NCBI GenBank assembly: GCA_021234155.1
Contig: JAJEKV010000309.1
Coordinates: 250,001 to 314,000, forward strand
Source of the DNA: Isoetes taiwanensis
Taxonomy: Eukaryota; Streptophyta; Lycopodiopsida; Isoetales; Isoetaceae
Reading direction: 5' to 3'
Length of the DNA: 64,000 nt
Part shown: piece after piece, positions 11,870-22,189 of the stretch
How positions within the stretch are numbered: position 1 is the first letter of the stretch
Layout: each line of letters opens with the position of its first letter
The notes under the pieces: generated by a model
What the model saw: only the letters and a program-made list of their open reading frames with translations
Databases searched by the model: none
Told to the model about the DNA's origin: nothing
Translations under genes and position numbers: made by a program

Positions 11870-12715
11870 ATGAATCAGCTTACCTTGAGCAAGGTCATCA
11901 CAAGTGTCTAAAATGCTGAGAAAGGTGACCTTGTTTGGCGCTAAACTATTTTCTTACATTTGTTGAAATAGATGAAATGCCACTTTTTCATAACCTTCTT
12001 GACCATATGATAAAATCATTGTGGTCCAAGAAACCACGTTTCGTTCTGGCGATGCATCAAATACTCATGATGCATCTTCCATGTGCCAACATTTTCCATA
12101 TATAGTTATAACTATACAGTGGCAACTGCAACATCTACATGTAGATCTCTATCAAGAACACAACCATGAATTATTCCTATAGGACCACAACAACTAAGAA
12201 TGCTTATAAAAGTAACCTGATTAGGTATCATGCCTTCATCATGCATTTGCCTAAAGAGCACGAATGCCTGCCTACTATCTCCAACATGTGCATTTGATGT
12301 GATCATAGCAGTCCATATACTACAATCACCCTTAGCATTCTATCAAATACAAACCTGGCATTTTCCATGCTGCCACACTTGCCATACATACTGATTAGAA
12401 GATTCCCATGAATATGTCTACCTTCTTCTATTGCCTTCGATCTGATGCATTCTTGTAGCAACCTGGCATAACCCTCTAGATTTGCTTGAGAACCTTCATC
12501 CTCTAAGTATTATATTTGCTCCAATAACCTGCCATGAATGTGCTTGCCAGAAAATGCTAAGGAACCATGTGGGTTTTCTCCGTTGGCTAGATTCTTGCAG
12601 TAGAAGGTATGCATTACCTCTTGTAATTGTTGTTCCATGAGCTTTGCAAATCACAACTGCCTCATGCAGTAAACCCTCTTCACATAAGTTGTCCACAAAC
12701 CCGTGGATCACTCAG
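11870..12715 (-). pseudogene. Broken pentatricopeptide-repeat (PLS-type PPR) gene fragment
   Basis: PPR proteins bind organellar RNA in a sequence-specific way for editing, splicing or stability. Read from 12,711 downwards, the minus strand shows a degraded start, then GYARLLQECIRSKAIEEG (about 12,470-12,420) and a HGNLLISMYGKCGSMENA repeat core (about 12,415-12,360). After a frameshift near 12,335 comes a repeat including AFVLFRQMHDEGMIPNQV (12,300-12,180). Last is PERNVVSWTTMILSYGQ and APNKVTFLSIL (about 12,050-11,910), broken by a TAA after FQQM. The alternation of long and short repeats and the YGKCG and VVSWTTMI signatures are typical of land-plant PLS PPR proteins. Only about four repeats remain and no C-terminal E or DYW domain is visible. 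The fragment lies inside the CACTA element, so capture by the transposon is possible. Confidence 0.85.
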
Positions 12716-12719
12716 AATA

Positions 12720-14530
12720 TTATACAAAGTTGGTCCTAAGAATGTGGTAAATATTTAATCCTGCTGGACTGATCTTACTTGTTTCCAAAGGCAGAACGCA
12801 AGCTCGGAGGCGATATCAACTTGGTGAAGCGTCGCATCAGACAATGTGAACGTAATTCGAACAACGGTTTGATGCATGCCGGTTTGCCCCGGTCAAAACA
12901 GAGGCGACTGGGTCGATCATCAACATAGGCGACAGGCAGAATGACTGCCCACACCAGGTTAAGGACAGTCATCAGTCCGGGTATATTCTGGCATATACTC
13001 GAAATATCCAACATTACCCTTCACAAGAGACAATCGCACAAAAAGATGATATAACTCAACTTATAACCTAGATACGTGTAATAATTTTTTAAATCTGCAC
13101 TAACCAACATCAAAGTGCACCCTAAACACATCAAATTATTTGACGTGTTTTAACGGCAAATAACGGATAACACAAGGGATGCAATAATAGACAAATATAC
13201 TTTGACAACATATAATCAATGGATCCAACAATCTTCTAGACAACATTAACAATTTTGGACAGTCTAGATGAATAGCCAGATAAAGATCTAGGTACATTAA
13301 TCTTATTGGCTTTTTGGTTTTTTCCTGAAGAGATGAGTGGCTCAGATTTTGGACGATGGACGGCCTAGATTTCGATCCAGGCCCTATCATCCCATTGGCC
13401 GGGCCAACGTGCCCTATTCATGTCTTCTTCTCTGGCTTCCCGCCTTGGCCGTTCGATTCCCGCCTGCAGGGGCAGATCCCGCCTTCGGTGAGCAGCAGAT
13501 CCGGGCTTCGGTTGGGGCAGATCATGCCTTCGGTTACAAGCAGGTGCAGATCCGGTCGCCGTTGCTCTGTTTGTTTGCCCAAGCGACCATAAATGTTGAA
13601 TTCTTACCTCAGATACTGTTTCTAGCCTAGATTTCTGCCCCCAATACAGTAAAATAGATGCATGATTTGTCTATAAAATCCTCAGGCTCCAGTTCGTCAG
13701 GTCAGCTTCATCGCTCATCTACTTTTTTTTTTCTGCCTTTCATTTGCAACCACCGAGCTTTTCTTCTCTGCCTTTCATTTGCAACCACCGAGCTTTTCTT
13801 CATCTCTTCAGCAAAAGGTGGGCGGGGTTTTTATTGAAACACGGTCCTTGGCAGGATGAGCCCAATTTTTCTGGTACAAGATATTGACAAACGGTTTCAA
13901 ACTTTACAGAATCAGGTATGGTTCTAGTTTTTTTTTTGACAGAGTAAAAGCTTTTGTGACCTCAATAATTCGATTGTGTTTCTGTTTATATGTACAGTGG
14001 CTCAACCTCCAATAGCCATTATTTCTGTGGAGCTGGAAAGATGACCAAAGGATGCCAAGAATGCCTCTGTTTCTGCAAGAGAATTCTGTTCAACAGATGA
14101 AAGTATTTCAGCAGTTTGTCTAAGGAACAAGGCAGTCTATTTTTTTCATTACACCATAGCCACATCTAGCGGACTTTCTTTCTCTTTATCAGCCTTTGTA
14201 ATATCAGCCTCTGTAATCAAACCACTTCAAAGAAGTCCCATTTTCTTTTACTGCCTTGTTCAGTATCAGAACTTTGCCTTGTTCATCATTAGAACTATGA
14301 TGTCAATCGAGCCAAGGTTACTTGAGATCTGAAAGCCTTTTGAACGTCAAATGCAGCTTATGATCAGTTTCACCAGGAAATGATTGAATCAGCATACTAT
14401 TGGTTGTAATGGTTGTAGGAAATGATTAAATCAGCATATTACATTGGTCAATTTGAAGAATGGAAAAATTTCAAAATCAAATATTTTACATTTTAAAAAA
14501 CATTGTTTTCTTGAAGTTTAATTCAATCAT
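12720..14530. other. Unassigned CACTA interior with short repeats
   Basis: No recognisable coding sequence. Three or four degenerate units of 22-29 bp (gcagatcccgccttcggt type) lie at 13,472-13,556, in a GC-richer patch with short plus-strand frames of unknown meaning. A direct duplication follows at 13,732-13,801. Confidence 0.4.
13732..13801. repeat. Tandem duplication, 2 x 35 bp
   Basis: The unit tctgcctttcatttgcaacc plus 15 further bases occurs at 13,732 and again at 13,767. Confidence 0.9.
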
Positions 14531-14559
14531 GAAACAACCGCTACCCGACGTGTTACTTT

Positions 14560-15120
14560 TTTAATAACTACACTTGAAAATGCTTATTTTTAAAAAGCCA
14601 CATGTGGATTTTATGTAAAACAATACTAAAAAATAGCACCTAGTTTTGATTAACCACATTTTTTTTCTTAAAACCACATATCATTTTTTTTTTGGAAAAC
14701 CAACAACTAAAAACAATATAGTTAAAAAAAAAGTGTAGACAACTACGTGTAGTTTCTAGCAAAGTCGGACAAAATTCTCTATGTAGTTTTTCGTGTAATT
14801 TTTTTCTTTTTTTGCAAAACAACAGTTAAAAACAACATGTGGACCTTTTAAGTTTTATTAAGAACCACATGTCTTTTTTTCACAAAAGCAACACTTGAAA
14901 ACTACGACTATTTTTAAAAAACAACATATTGAAACACATGTAATTCCTACGCGTAGATAATTTTGACAAAATTCTACGCGTAGAGTTTTTCCAAAAAAAC
15001 TACACGTATAAAAGTTTGACTAAAAACTACACGTTGTTTCTAGCAAATCCGGACAAAAAACAACACGTACTTTTTTGGTGGTGTTTTTTAGCAAAAAAGA
15101 CACTGAAAAACAACATGTGG
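14560..15120 (-). repeat. CACTA right subterminal repeat region (A/C-rich)
   Basis: Degenerate modules such as aaaaactacacgt, acaacatgtgga and aaaaccacat recur through this stretch. They are the complement of the G/T-rich modules next to the left end, giving the inverted arrangement expected of the two ends of one transposon. Confidence 0.7.
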
Positions 15121-15142
15121 ACCCAGTTTTGGGGTGGTAGTG
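15114..15142 (-). repeat. CACTA right terminal inverted repeat
   Basis: Read inward on the minus strand it starts with the canonical CACTA. It is followed outside by ATA (15,143-15,145), matching the left flank. Confidence 0.8.
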
Positions 15143-15145
15143 ATA

Positions 15146-15579
15146 GACTCTGAAATATCCAAACTTGAGCCTGAATCATTCAAATTATCAAACTAAATAA
15201 GTATATATACTAGAAAAAGCCAAACTAGTTGTACTTCACAATAATAACCTACTCTTCAGTCTTTTACAACCGTTAGTTTGTTCAACATTGTCTCTCTTCA
15301 AGCTTGGGCTTGTGGAAGATAATAAAGTGCAATCTTCTATGGATTGCATAATTATATCAGGCTCCTCCAAGTCAGCATGTGTGCTTAATGATGGATCTTG
15401 ACTCTTTTCAATGGACTATACTGCACTATAATTGGGACTAGTTTCGATTGTAGATCTAGATGGAAGTCCAATGGACCTGAACCAATTATGAGGCATCTGG
15501 TTCTCACAAGAGGGACAAGTTGATCTCTTTGATTGGATGGAAAGCTGTGCATGCAATATGCAATGATGGATGGGATCTT
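15146..15579. other. Unassigned spacer between CACTA and copia elements
   Basis: No coding frame, repeat or signal was recognised. Confidence 0.5.
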
Positions 15580-16232
15580 TGTTAGTGTGTATCGAGGTGT
15601 TATATTATATGCATCTTATAAGTAGTGGCGAGTGAATATATTGTAGCAACAAGAACAACCTATGAGAAGCAAAAGTGGCGTGGGGTTTATCGGGTCTTAC
15701 TGAGTTGAAGATTCGTGATTGAGCGGTTTAGAGATGCAAGCAAATGAGTGCTTTATGTATATAAGTGCTTTATGTGCTCGATGAAAATGCTATATTCCTC
15801 CTGTTGGCCTGTGGGATATAAGATGCAGATGAGGTTTCTATTCTGAGTTACTTGGATCTAGCCAGAACTGGCCGTAAGTGCAAGAGATATATAGGAATGA
15901 TGAGAAGATGAATAACGCGGCAAAGATCAAGTATTGATCAGATCAAAGGGTCGAGGGGTGCTGGGTTTGATGAATTCGAGCTCTCAATGATTAAAACTAT
16001 TATTATCTATATTTTGAGCTTAGGAAGTACTCATTGATTAGAAGTAGAAGTGATGAAATGATTGTTAGCATATCAAGGAATGAATGACCATAACTTGGCT
16101 TCCTTGATACTAGATGCTTTTGTACTTGAAGATGTTTTATTGATTTAATATTGCTAGACTGAAAGTACAAGGAAATCATTGTGTTGAACTTACATCCTTG
16201 CAAAGGAATTGTCTTTCTTGATTAATCCAACA
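15580..16232 (+). repeat. Copia 5' LTR
   Basis: 653 bp, TGTTAGTGTG...CCAACA. Compared with the 3' LTR, the differences are concentrated at about 15,620-15,720 and 15,860-15,930, and the rest is almost identical. Confidence 0.92.
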
Positions 16233-16233
16233 G

Positions 16234-16246
16234 TGGTATCAGAGCC
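16234..16246 (+). other. Primer-binding site, initiator tRNA-Met type
   Basis: TGGTATCAGAGCC starts one base after the LTR. This is the standard plant copia PBS complementary to the 3' end of initiator methionine tRNA, which primes minus-strand DNA synthesis. Confidence 0.93.
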
Positions 16247-16265
16247 TTAAAATTCCAAGTGCAGG

Positions 16266-17110
16266 ATGTCGACAAGATTTGGTGCAAATCTGGGTTTCAA
16301 TTGTGGAAACAAAGTATAAAAGAGATATTGGAATTTGAGAATTTGTGGTATTTATGTGATCCAACTGGTGCAAATGGCACAGGAGGATTTAGTGCTAGTG
16401 CTAGCTCTGTTGCAGGTGGTGCACAGACGGAATCTCCAAGTGCTGGAGGAGATACTAGTGCAAGTGCTGGCAGGAGTGCAACCTTGAGAACAAGTGCAGA
16501 TGAGAAAACAAAGATTATGGAGGCTCAGTCAATAATTAGCAACAAGGTTGGTACTGTGATTAAATTGAAGCTAAGGGGTAAGTCTCCAGCAGAAATGTGG
16601 AAATATATGATTGATAACTATGAGATAAAATCCTCATCTCAAATAGATGTTCTGGAGAAGCAATTAAGAAGGTTAAAACTTTATGAAAAGGACAATATTA
16701 CAGAATTTTTAGAGAAGTTTGAATCCATCATTGCTGACCTTGAAGGTGCAGGGGTTGTTCTTAATGAGGATTATCAATTACTAGCTATCTCTAGGGCTGT
16801 ATCTCATAATGCACATCTTGCTACTCTTTTGAGAAATGTTGCTAGGTCCAAAGAACATGCCATAAGGATGATTCGTACAGAGTTTGAGCAAGGAAGAGAT
16901 GCTGAGGAGGATGAGGCAGAAGTTATGTATGCTGGAAAAAAAGGTAAGAAATCCTTTGACAAAGGGAAGATAGGTCCATGTTTTAAATGCAACATTTGAA
17001 GATAAACTGTCCTAAGCAAGATAAAGAAATAGTGTGCTATAACTGTGAGGGAAAGGGGCATATGGCAAACAAGTGTTCCAGTCCAAAAAGAAATAAAGGA
17101 AAAGACATAA
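16266..17110 (+). pseudogene. Copia Gag (capsid and zinc knuckles), frameshifted
   Basis: Gag forms the particle that packages the element RNA. The likely start is the ATG at 16,266 (MSTRFGAN), but the capsid frame recognisable from GFQLWKQSIKEIL onward is a different one, so a shift lies within about 40 bases of the start. The capsid domain continues to about 16,960, with an inserted Ser/Gly/Ala-rich stretch near 16,370-16,480. The first CCHC knuckle (GPCFKC...HLKINCP) is split by a frameshift at about 16,990-17,000. The second, CYNCEGKGHMANKC (17,035-17,076), is intact. A basic tail and an acidic linker lead into protease. Confidence 0.88.
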
Positions 17111-18279
17111 AATATTTTGAAAGCAAGAGCAAAGGAGGAAGACATAATCTGAGTCTGAATGTGGTTAAAGAATCTGAGGAGGAGGAGGAGCTAGATGAAG
17201 ATATAGAGGTAAATATTTCAAACAATTGTTTTTCAAGGAAAGAAACTCATAACAAAGATGTTCTCATTCTAGATTCAGGAGCTGAAAAATCAGTAGCCTC
17301 AAGTTCATGCTTGCTGAAAAATTGCAAAGGAGAAGCAAGAGGACATGTTCAGTTTGGGAATGGAGAGTTGAAGCAGATAGCAGATAGTGGAATGCTTGAA
17401 TTGTTTGATTTGCAAGGGAAGACGATTGTTCTAGAAAAAGTATTATGTGTGCCTGATCTTGTAAGGAATTTGATTTCCATAGCTCAGCTAGTAGATCTTG
17501 GTTACAAGGTTGTTTTTGAAAGACTGCAATGTAATGTGATTTATGAAAATAAAGTGAAATTTATTGGAAGAAGAATTGGAAATCTATTTGGTCTTGATAA
17601 TATTCATTGTCAACCAACTAAGTTGAATCTTGTAACCTTGACATCAGTTGATACATGGCATGGGAGACTTGGGCATGCAAATTCTAAAATCATTGAATTA
17701 TTGTGTAAGAAAGGGTTTATAGAAGCAGATTTAAACCAATTTGAAAAATCAGTATGTATGGGATGTGCACTTGGCAAACATACTCGGCTACCGTTTAGAA
17801 GATCTAATAAAAGATCACAAGGGTTGTTGGATTTAGTGCACACTGATTTGTGTGGACCTATGAATATAACAGGGTTATCTGGGAAAAGATACTTTATGAC
17901 TCTAATTGATGATTTTAGCAGACATACTCACATCTATTGTTTGAAAACAAAATCTAAGGCAATGGACACATTCAAACAATATGTAAATGAAGTAGAAACT
18001 GAAACTGGAAGGAAGATCAAGTGTTTGAGATCTGATAGAGGTGGAGAATTCTTATCAGGAGAGTTCAAACAATACTGCAAACGTAAAGGAATAAGGAGAC
18101 AGCTTACATGTAGGTATTCTCCTCAACAGAATGGAATTGCAGAAAGAAAGAATAGAACACTTCTTAATGCAGTAAGAAGTATGCTAAAATCATCAGGGCT
18201 TCCAAATTTTTTATGGGAAGAGGCTGTTCAAACAGCTACCATGATTCAAAACAGTAAGCATAAAAGGGGCAATCCCTGA
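16987..18279 (+). CDS. Copia Pol part 1: zinc knuckle, protease, GAG-pre-integrase, integrase
   Basis: The 430-codon open frame carries several domains in order: the second Gag zinc knuckle; an aspartic protease with the catalytic DSGA (about 17,272); the zinc-binding GAG-pre-integrase region with WHGRLGHAN (about 17,656) and CMGCALGKHTRLPF; and the integrase core. The integrase keeps its catalytic triad: Asp in LVHTDLCGP, Asp in LRSDRGGEF and Glu in NGIAERKNRTL. Protease cuts the polyprotein, and integrase inserts the cDNA into chromosomes. The frame ends at about 18,279 and continues in another frame two bases on, so a small indel separates it from the integrase C-terminus. The first methionine is probably internal; translation would start in Gag. 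Confidence 0.9.
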   Translation: MQHLKINCPKQDKEIVCYNCEGKGHMANKCSSPKRNKGKDIKYFESKSKGGRHNLSLNVVKESEEEEELDEDIEVNISNNCFSRKETHNKDVLILDSGAEKSVASSSCLLKNCKGEARGHVQFGNGELKQIADSGMLELFDLQGKTIVLEKVLCVPDLVRNLISIAQLVDLGYKVVFERLQCNVIYENKVKFIGRRIGNLFGLDNIHCQPTKLNLVTLTSVDTWHGRLGHANSKIIELLCKKGFIEADLNQFEKSVCMGCALGKHTRLPFRRSNKRSQGLLDLVHTDLCGPMNITGLSGKRYFMTLIDDFSRHTHIYCLKTKSKAMDTFKQYVNEVETETGRKIKCLRSDRGGEFLSGEFKQYCKRKGIRRQLTCRYSPQQNGIAERKNRTLLNAVRSMLKSSGLPNFLWEEAVQTATMIQNSKHKRGNP

Positions 18280-18280
18280 T

Positions 18281-18784
18281 ATGCTATGGTCAGGAAAAAC
18301 CATAGATTACAGCAAACTAAGAATATATGGATGCTTGGCCTACACACACATTCCTGAAGAGCTCAGAAAAAAATTGGATGATAGAGCCATGATTACCTAT
18401 CTAGTTGGATATGACACTCAATCTAAAGCTTTTAGATTGTACAATCCGAGAACTAGAAAGATAGTGGTAAGTAGAGATGTAATCTTTGATGAATCTCAAG
18501 TGTATAAAGTGCAAGTCAAGGTGAATAAACAAAGGGAGATTGCTGAAAGCATAATCAATGATGATGATAATACTGGAAAATCTGTGCCTACTATTAAGCT
18601 GATTGATGATGATGATATTGCAGATGATCATAGAGTCAATAATGCAGGGAATGATGAAAAGGTTAATGAAGAGGTGGGAGATTCTGAAGATGTGCAAATA
18701 CCAAACCAAGAGATCATAAATGAAGAACCTGAGACATCAAATGATGCAGACCTACCTCAAAGAAAGAAAAGAATTATCAAGTAG
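18281..18784 (+). CDS. Copia Pol part 2: integrase C-terminal region and linker
   Basis: Contains the conserved copia block YGCLAYTHIPEELRKKLDD followed by YLVGYDTQSKAFRLYNP and SRDVIFDE. These follow the integrase core in plant copia elements. A low-complexity acidic linker (repeated Asp/Glu/Asn) runs to a TAG at about 18,784. The sequence after the stop carries on as the usual linker before RT, so the stop looks like a local lesion. Confidence 0.88.
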   Translation: MLWSGKTIDYSKLRIYGCLAYTHIPEELRKKLDDRAMITYLVGYDTQSKAFRLYNPRTRKIVVSRDVIFDESQVYKVQVKVNKQREIAESIINDDDNTGKSVPTIKLIDDDDIADDHRVNNAGNDEKVNEEVGDSEDVQIPNQEIINEEPETSNDADLPQRKKRIIK

Positions 18785-18870
18785 AGAGAAACTACAACAA
18801 GCGTGACATAAGAATTGATCCCTCAATTCATGGTTGTACAACTCGAGGTAAGAGTAAGAGATTTCAGAAT

Positions 18871-19425
18871 GTGGAAGGAGAAGTGAATAATGTGTTTGAA
18901 ATATTAGCACATCTAGACCCAGACATTCCAAAAATATATGAAGATGTGCTTGATTCAGCAGAGAGGGATAAATGGCTAAATGCTATGAATGAGGAGATGA
19001 AGTCATTTCATAACACCAACACCTATGAACTTGTGGATAGACCGATGGGAAAAATATTGTTGGTAAACAAATGGTCGTTTAGGATAAAAACAGGTATAGA
19101 TGGAAAGACACCTAGATACAAGGCCAGATTGGTTGCCCAAGGTTTTTCACAGAAAAAAGGTCAGGACTTTGATGAAACCTTTTCTCCTTTGGTTAAAATG
19201 AATAGCATTAGAACGCTCTTAGCAATAGCAAATGCAGAAAATTTAGAAGTGCATCATATGGATGTGAAAACTGCATTTCTAAATGCCATATTAGAAGAAG
19301 AGATTTTCATGAAGCAGGCCCCAGGATTTGAACAAGGGATGGACAAGGTGTGGAAACTCAATAGAGCAAGATATGGGCTAAAACAATCTCTCGAGAATGG
19401 TATAAGTGTATGGATGGATACCTAA
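18871..19425 (+). CDS. Copia Pol part 3: reverse transcriptase, N-terminal half
   Basis: Shows the plant copia RT start (DKWLNAMNEEMKSFHNT), then RYKARLVAQGFSQKKGQDF, DETFSPLVKMNSIRTLLA, and HHMDVKTAFLNAILEEEIF with the first catalytic Asp. The frame breaks at about 19,390-19,400 in the YGLKQS segment, next to CTCGAG, where the family normally continues into the YVDD half. RT copies the element RNA into cDNA inside the particle. Confidence 0.92.
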   Translation: MEGEVNNVFEILAHLDPDIPKIYEDVLDSAERDKWLNAMNEEMKSFHNTNTYELVDRPMGKILLVNKWSFRIKTGIDGKTPRYKARLVAQGFSQKKGQDFDETFSPLVKMNSIRTLLAIANAENLEVHHMDVKTAFLNAILEEEIFMKQAPGFEQGMDKVWKLNRARYGLKQSLENGISVWMDT

Positions 19426-20480
19426 GAGAGCATGAATTTATAAAATTGGATAATGATGGGAATTTATATAAATTCCAATATGAAGAAGAGTGGTGTATAA
19501 TAGCATTATATGTTGATGATAATATAATGGTAGCAAAGGGAACAAGATGCTTAAATATGTGCAAAGAATTGCTAAAGCAAAGATTTGAGATGACTAACTT
19601 GGGGGAATTGAAGAATTTTCTTGGAGTTGAAATGAGCAGAAATCGAGCAGAAGGTATGATAACTCTTACTCAAAAGAAACAAATACTTGGAATGTTAAAA
19701 AAATTTAACATGCAAGACTGTAAAATCTGCAATACTCCTGCTGTACCTGGTCATAAGCTATCTGAAAGTATGTGTCCACAGAATGAGGTTGAAAGAAAGG
19801 AGATGCTAGCAGTGCCCTATAGGTCCTTGGTTGGATGTTTAGCATATGTAGCTAATTGCACAAGACCTGACATTGCACATAGTGTTAATATCTTGAGTAG
19901 GTATAACACTGACCCTGGCAGGGAGCATTGGACTGCTGCAAAAAGAGTCCTGAGATACTTAAAGGGAACAGTTGAAGAAGGAATCAGATATACAATAGGG
20001 AACCTAACATTGGAAGGGTTTTGTGATGCTGATTGGGGTGGAGATGTAGATACAAGAAAGTCAACTTCAGGATATTTAGTTATGTTAAGAGAAGCACCTA
20101 TATCCTGGAAATGCAAAAACCAAACTGTCATAGCCATGTCTAGTGCAGAGGCAGAATATGCTGCTGCCACTTTATGCTCAAAGGAAATTATTTGGGAGAG
20201 AAGACTAATTATGGAGCTAGGTTTTAAGCAACCATTGGCCACAAAAATTTGGTGTGACAGTACAAGCTGCATAGCACTGTCCAAAAACCCAGTTCTACAT
20301 GAAAGGAGTAAACATATAGAACTGGAAATGCATTTTATTAGAGATGTGGTCAAGAAGAATTTGGTAACCATGGAATATGTAAATACAGAAGAACAATTAG
20401 CAGACATTCTTACCAAGTCTCTGGCAGAGAAAAGATTTAACTATTTGAAGGAGAAAATGATGCATATAAACATAACATGA
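19410..20480 (+). CDS. Copia Pol part 4: reverse transcriptase YVDD half and RNase H
   Basis: The catalytic YVDD is at 19,509-19,520, followed by MTNLGELKNFLGVEMSR and the RT connection region. RNase H follows with GFCDADWGGD (about 20,026), RKSTSGYLV, AMSSAEAEYAA (about 20,135) and the C-terminal ADILTKSLAEKRFNYL. The stop lies just before the polypurine tract, as in intact copia elements, so this 356-codon frame is complete at its 3' end. Confidence 0.93.
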   Translation: MDGYLREHEFIKLDNDGNLYKFQYEEEWCIIALYVDDNIMVAKGTRCLNMCKELLKQRFEMTNLGELKNFLGVEMSRNRAEGMITLTQKKQILGMLKKFNMQDCKICNTPAVPGHKLSESMCPQNEVERKEMLAVPYRSLVGCLAYVANCTRPDIAHSVNILSRYNTDPGREHWTAAKRVLRYLKGTVEEGIRYTIGNLTLEGFCDADWGGDVDTRKSTSGYLVMLREAPISWKCKNQTVIAMSSAEAEYAAATLCSKEIIWERRLIMELGFKQPLATKIWCDSTSCIALSKNPVLHERSKHIELEMHFIRDVVKKNLVTMEYVNTEEQLADILTKSLAEKRFNYLKEKMMHINIT

Positions 20481-20487
20481 AGGAGGA
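20479..20487 (+). other. Polypurine tract
   Basis: GAAGGAGGA directly precedes the TGTTAG start of the 3' LTR and would prime plus-strand DNA synthesis. Confidence 0.85.
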
Positions 20488-21160
20488 TGTTAGTGTGTAT
20501 CAGGTTATATTATATGCATCTTATATTCATGAGAAGCAGTGGCAGTGAATATATTGTAGCTACAAGAACAACCTATGAGAAGCAAAGGGCGAGGGTTGTA
20601 CCGGGTCTTTAAAGTTGAAGATTCGTATTGAACAGTTAGAGATGCAAGCAAATGAGTGCTTTATGTATATAAGTGCTTTATGTATATAAGTGCTTTATGT
20701 GCTTTATGTGCTCGATGAAAACGCTATATTCCTCCTGTTGGCCTGTGGGATATAAGATGCAGATGAGGTTTCTATTCTGAGTTACTTGGATCTAGCCGTA
20801 ACCGTCGTGCAAGAGATATATAGGAATGATGAGAAGATGAATAACCGTGCAGGATCAAGTATTGATCAGATCAAAGGGTCGAGGGGTGCCGGGTTTGATG
20901 AATTCGAGCTCTCAATGATTAAAACTATTATTATCTATATTTTGAGCTTAGGAAGTACTCATTGATTAGAAGTAGAAGTGATGAAATGATTGTTAGCATA
21001 TCAAGGAATGAATGACCATAACTTGGCTTCCTTGATACTAGATGCTTTTGTACTTGAAGATGTTTTATTGATTTAATATTGCTAGAATGAAAGTACAAGG
21101 AAATCATTGTGTTGAACTTACATCCTTGCAAAGGAATTGTCTTTCTTGATTAATCCAACA
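20488..21160 (+). repeat. Copia 3' LTR
   Basis: 673 bp. Part of the length excess over the 5' LTR is an extra copy of a tataagtgctttatgta unit at about 20,655-20,705. The final 270 bp match the 5' LTR with a single change (C at 16,159, A at 21,087). Confidence 0.92.
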
Positions 21161-21169
21161 GATACAAGG

Positions 21170-22080
21170 TGAGCCATAGGCATATGTACAATAAGAACAA
21201 CTTTGTAGACTTGCAAACGCTACTAAAGAGCATTTTGGCTGCTTCAAAAATGGAAAGTTGAGTTGCATTCCAGACGTCTTACACAGAGATGAGGCTATTT
21301 CTTTCAGCTTCTCCATCCTTGGTTGAAGTCCATGTTCTTCGTCTTCTGCATGTTTAAAAAATAAAAAGAATGAAGATTGCAAAAAGAAAAAGTATTAAGC
21401 ACTATGTAATTGCAATGGTTATTAGCATTTACCCTTTTGTGCATTTCATCCATACAATATACCGTTGTCGCCTCTAAAAGTTCCTTTTCCTTGGTAACCA
21501 ACATTGATGACAAGAATGTAATGACACTAGAGTGCTCACACCTGGCCTTTGCTGCTTCAATGTGTTATTTTGCAGCATCCACCTCGTAACTGCACTTCTT
21601 CCATAACTTCTTCTTCTTTTCTTCATTTCAGTGGCTGCACTTTTAACTCTATCATTCAAGTCATCCTTCTACTTATCTAACTCAGAAATTAGTGGGTTGA
21701 CGACAGAATAGTCCATTAAACAACCAACGACCTTTGCTGGTCTTTCTCAACCTTTGTTGTAACACTTTTCTTCGTTTTAACCACAAATGACTGCCAGTTA
21801 ATCTTTTGTCCTCTCACATGCAAAGTGAATGCCCATGCAAAAAACTTCCTATTCTCTCCAACACAAACATCTCTTCTTTGGTAACATCTTATGTAGATGT
21901 TCATAAACTGATCAACAAATAGTGGATTCATTCGACTAGACTTGTAAATTTACTTGGTGCTGCAGATGCATCTGAAGAGATCATGCCATCAAAAGGCAAC
22001 ACAAATGCATCAAACTTACTCCTTGCTTCTTCTTTGTCTATGGGCACCTTAGGTTGAGTTATCCTTGTTGCCATTCTATC
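21170..22080 (-). pseudogene. Degraded coding sequence with coiled-coil character, family unknown
   Basis: Minus-strand frames look protein-coding but are broken. From 22,076 downward there is an M-start segment (ATRITQPKVPIDKEEARSKF, then DAFVLPFDGM). Further on come a Lys/Arg/Glu-rich block (EEKKKKLWKKCSYEVDAAK, stop, HIEAAKARCEH) and SSMLVTKEKELLEATTVYC near 21,500-21,440. The charged, heptad-like composition suggests a coiled coil. I do not recognise the family. It may be a host gene fragment or a transposon accessory ORF. Confidence 0.35.
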
Positions 22081-22189
22081 CCTGCAACAATACTGAAATT
22101 ATATATCAGTCAAAGTTTTCAATTGCATGCAAAAACTAAATACTAAGTATCTTAAATAGTACTAAGTTTAATAGCTTAGCAACGAGCTG

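Larger units (their letters stand above)
9524..15142. mobile_element. CACTA DNA transposon, about 5.6 kb, with captured or nested cargo
   Basis: The right end, read inward on the minus strand, begins CACTACCACCCCAAAACTGG. The left end begins CACAACCACCCCAATTCTGG. Over 29 positions I count 24 matches. Both ends are flanked by the trinucleotide ATA (9,521-9,523 and 15,143-15,145), the 3-bp target duplication typical of CACTA (En/Spm-type) elements. Next to each end lies several hundred bases of short degenerate repeats in opposite orientation (G/T-rich on the left, A/C-rich on the right), like CACTA subterminal transposase-binding regions. No transposase ORF was recognised, so the element is probably non-autonomous. 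The interior holds a second CACTA-type end, two minisatellites and a broken PPR gene on the minus strand. Confidence 0.8.
15580..21160 (+). mobile_element. Full-length Ty1/copia LTR retrotransposon
   Basis: Two LTRs (15,580-16,232 and 20,488-21,160), each starting TGTTAG and ending CCAACA, bracket a gag-pol in the copia order protease, integrase, RT, RNase H. A primer-binding site follows the left LTR and a polypurine tract precedes the right LTR. The last 270 bp of the LTRs align without gaps and with one difference, which implies a recent insertion. The coding region is nevertheless broken by several frameshifts and one stop. The 5-bp flanks do not match (ATCTT on the left, GATAC on the right), so no target duplication is confirmed. 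Confidence 0.95.

Noticed and set aside
15575-21165. A 5-bp target duplication for the plus-strand copia element
   Set aside because: The flanks are ATCTT and GATAC. They do not match, so the duplication is not claimed.
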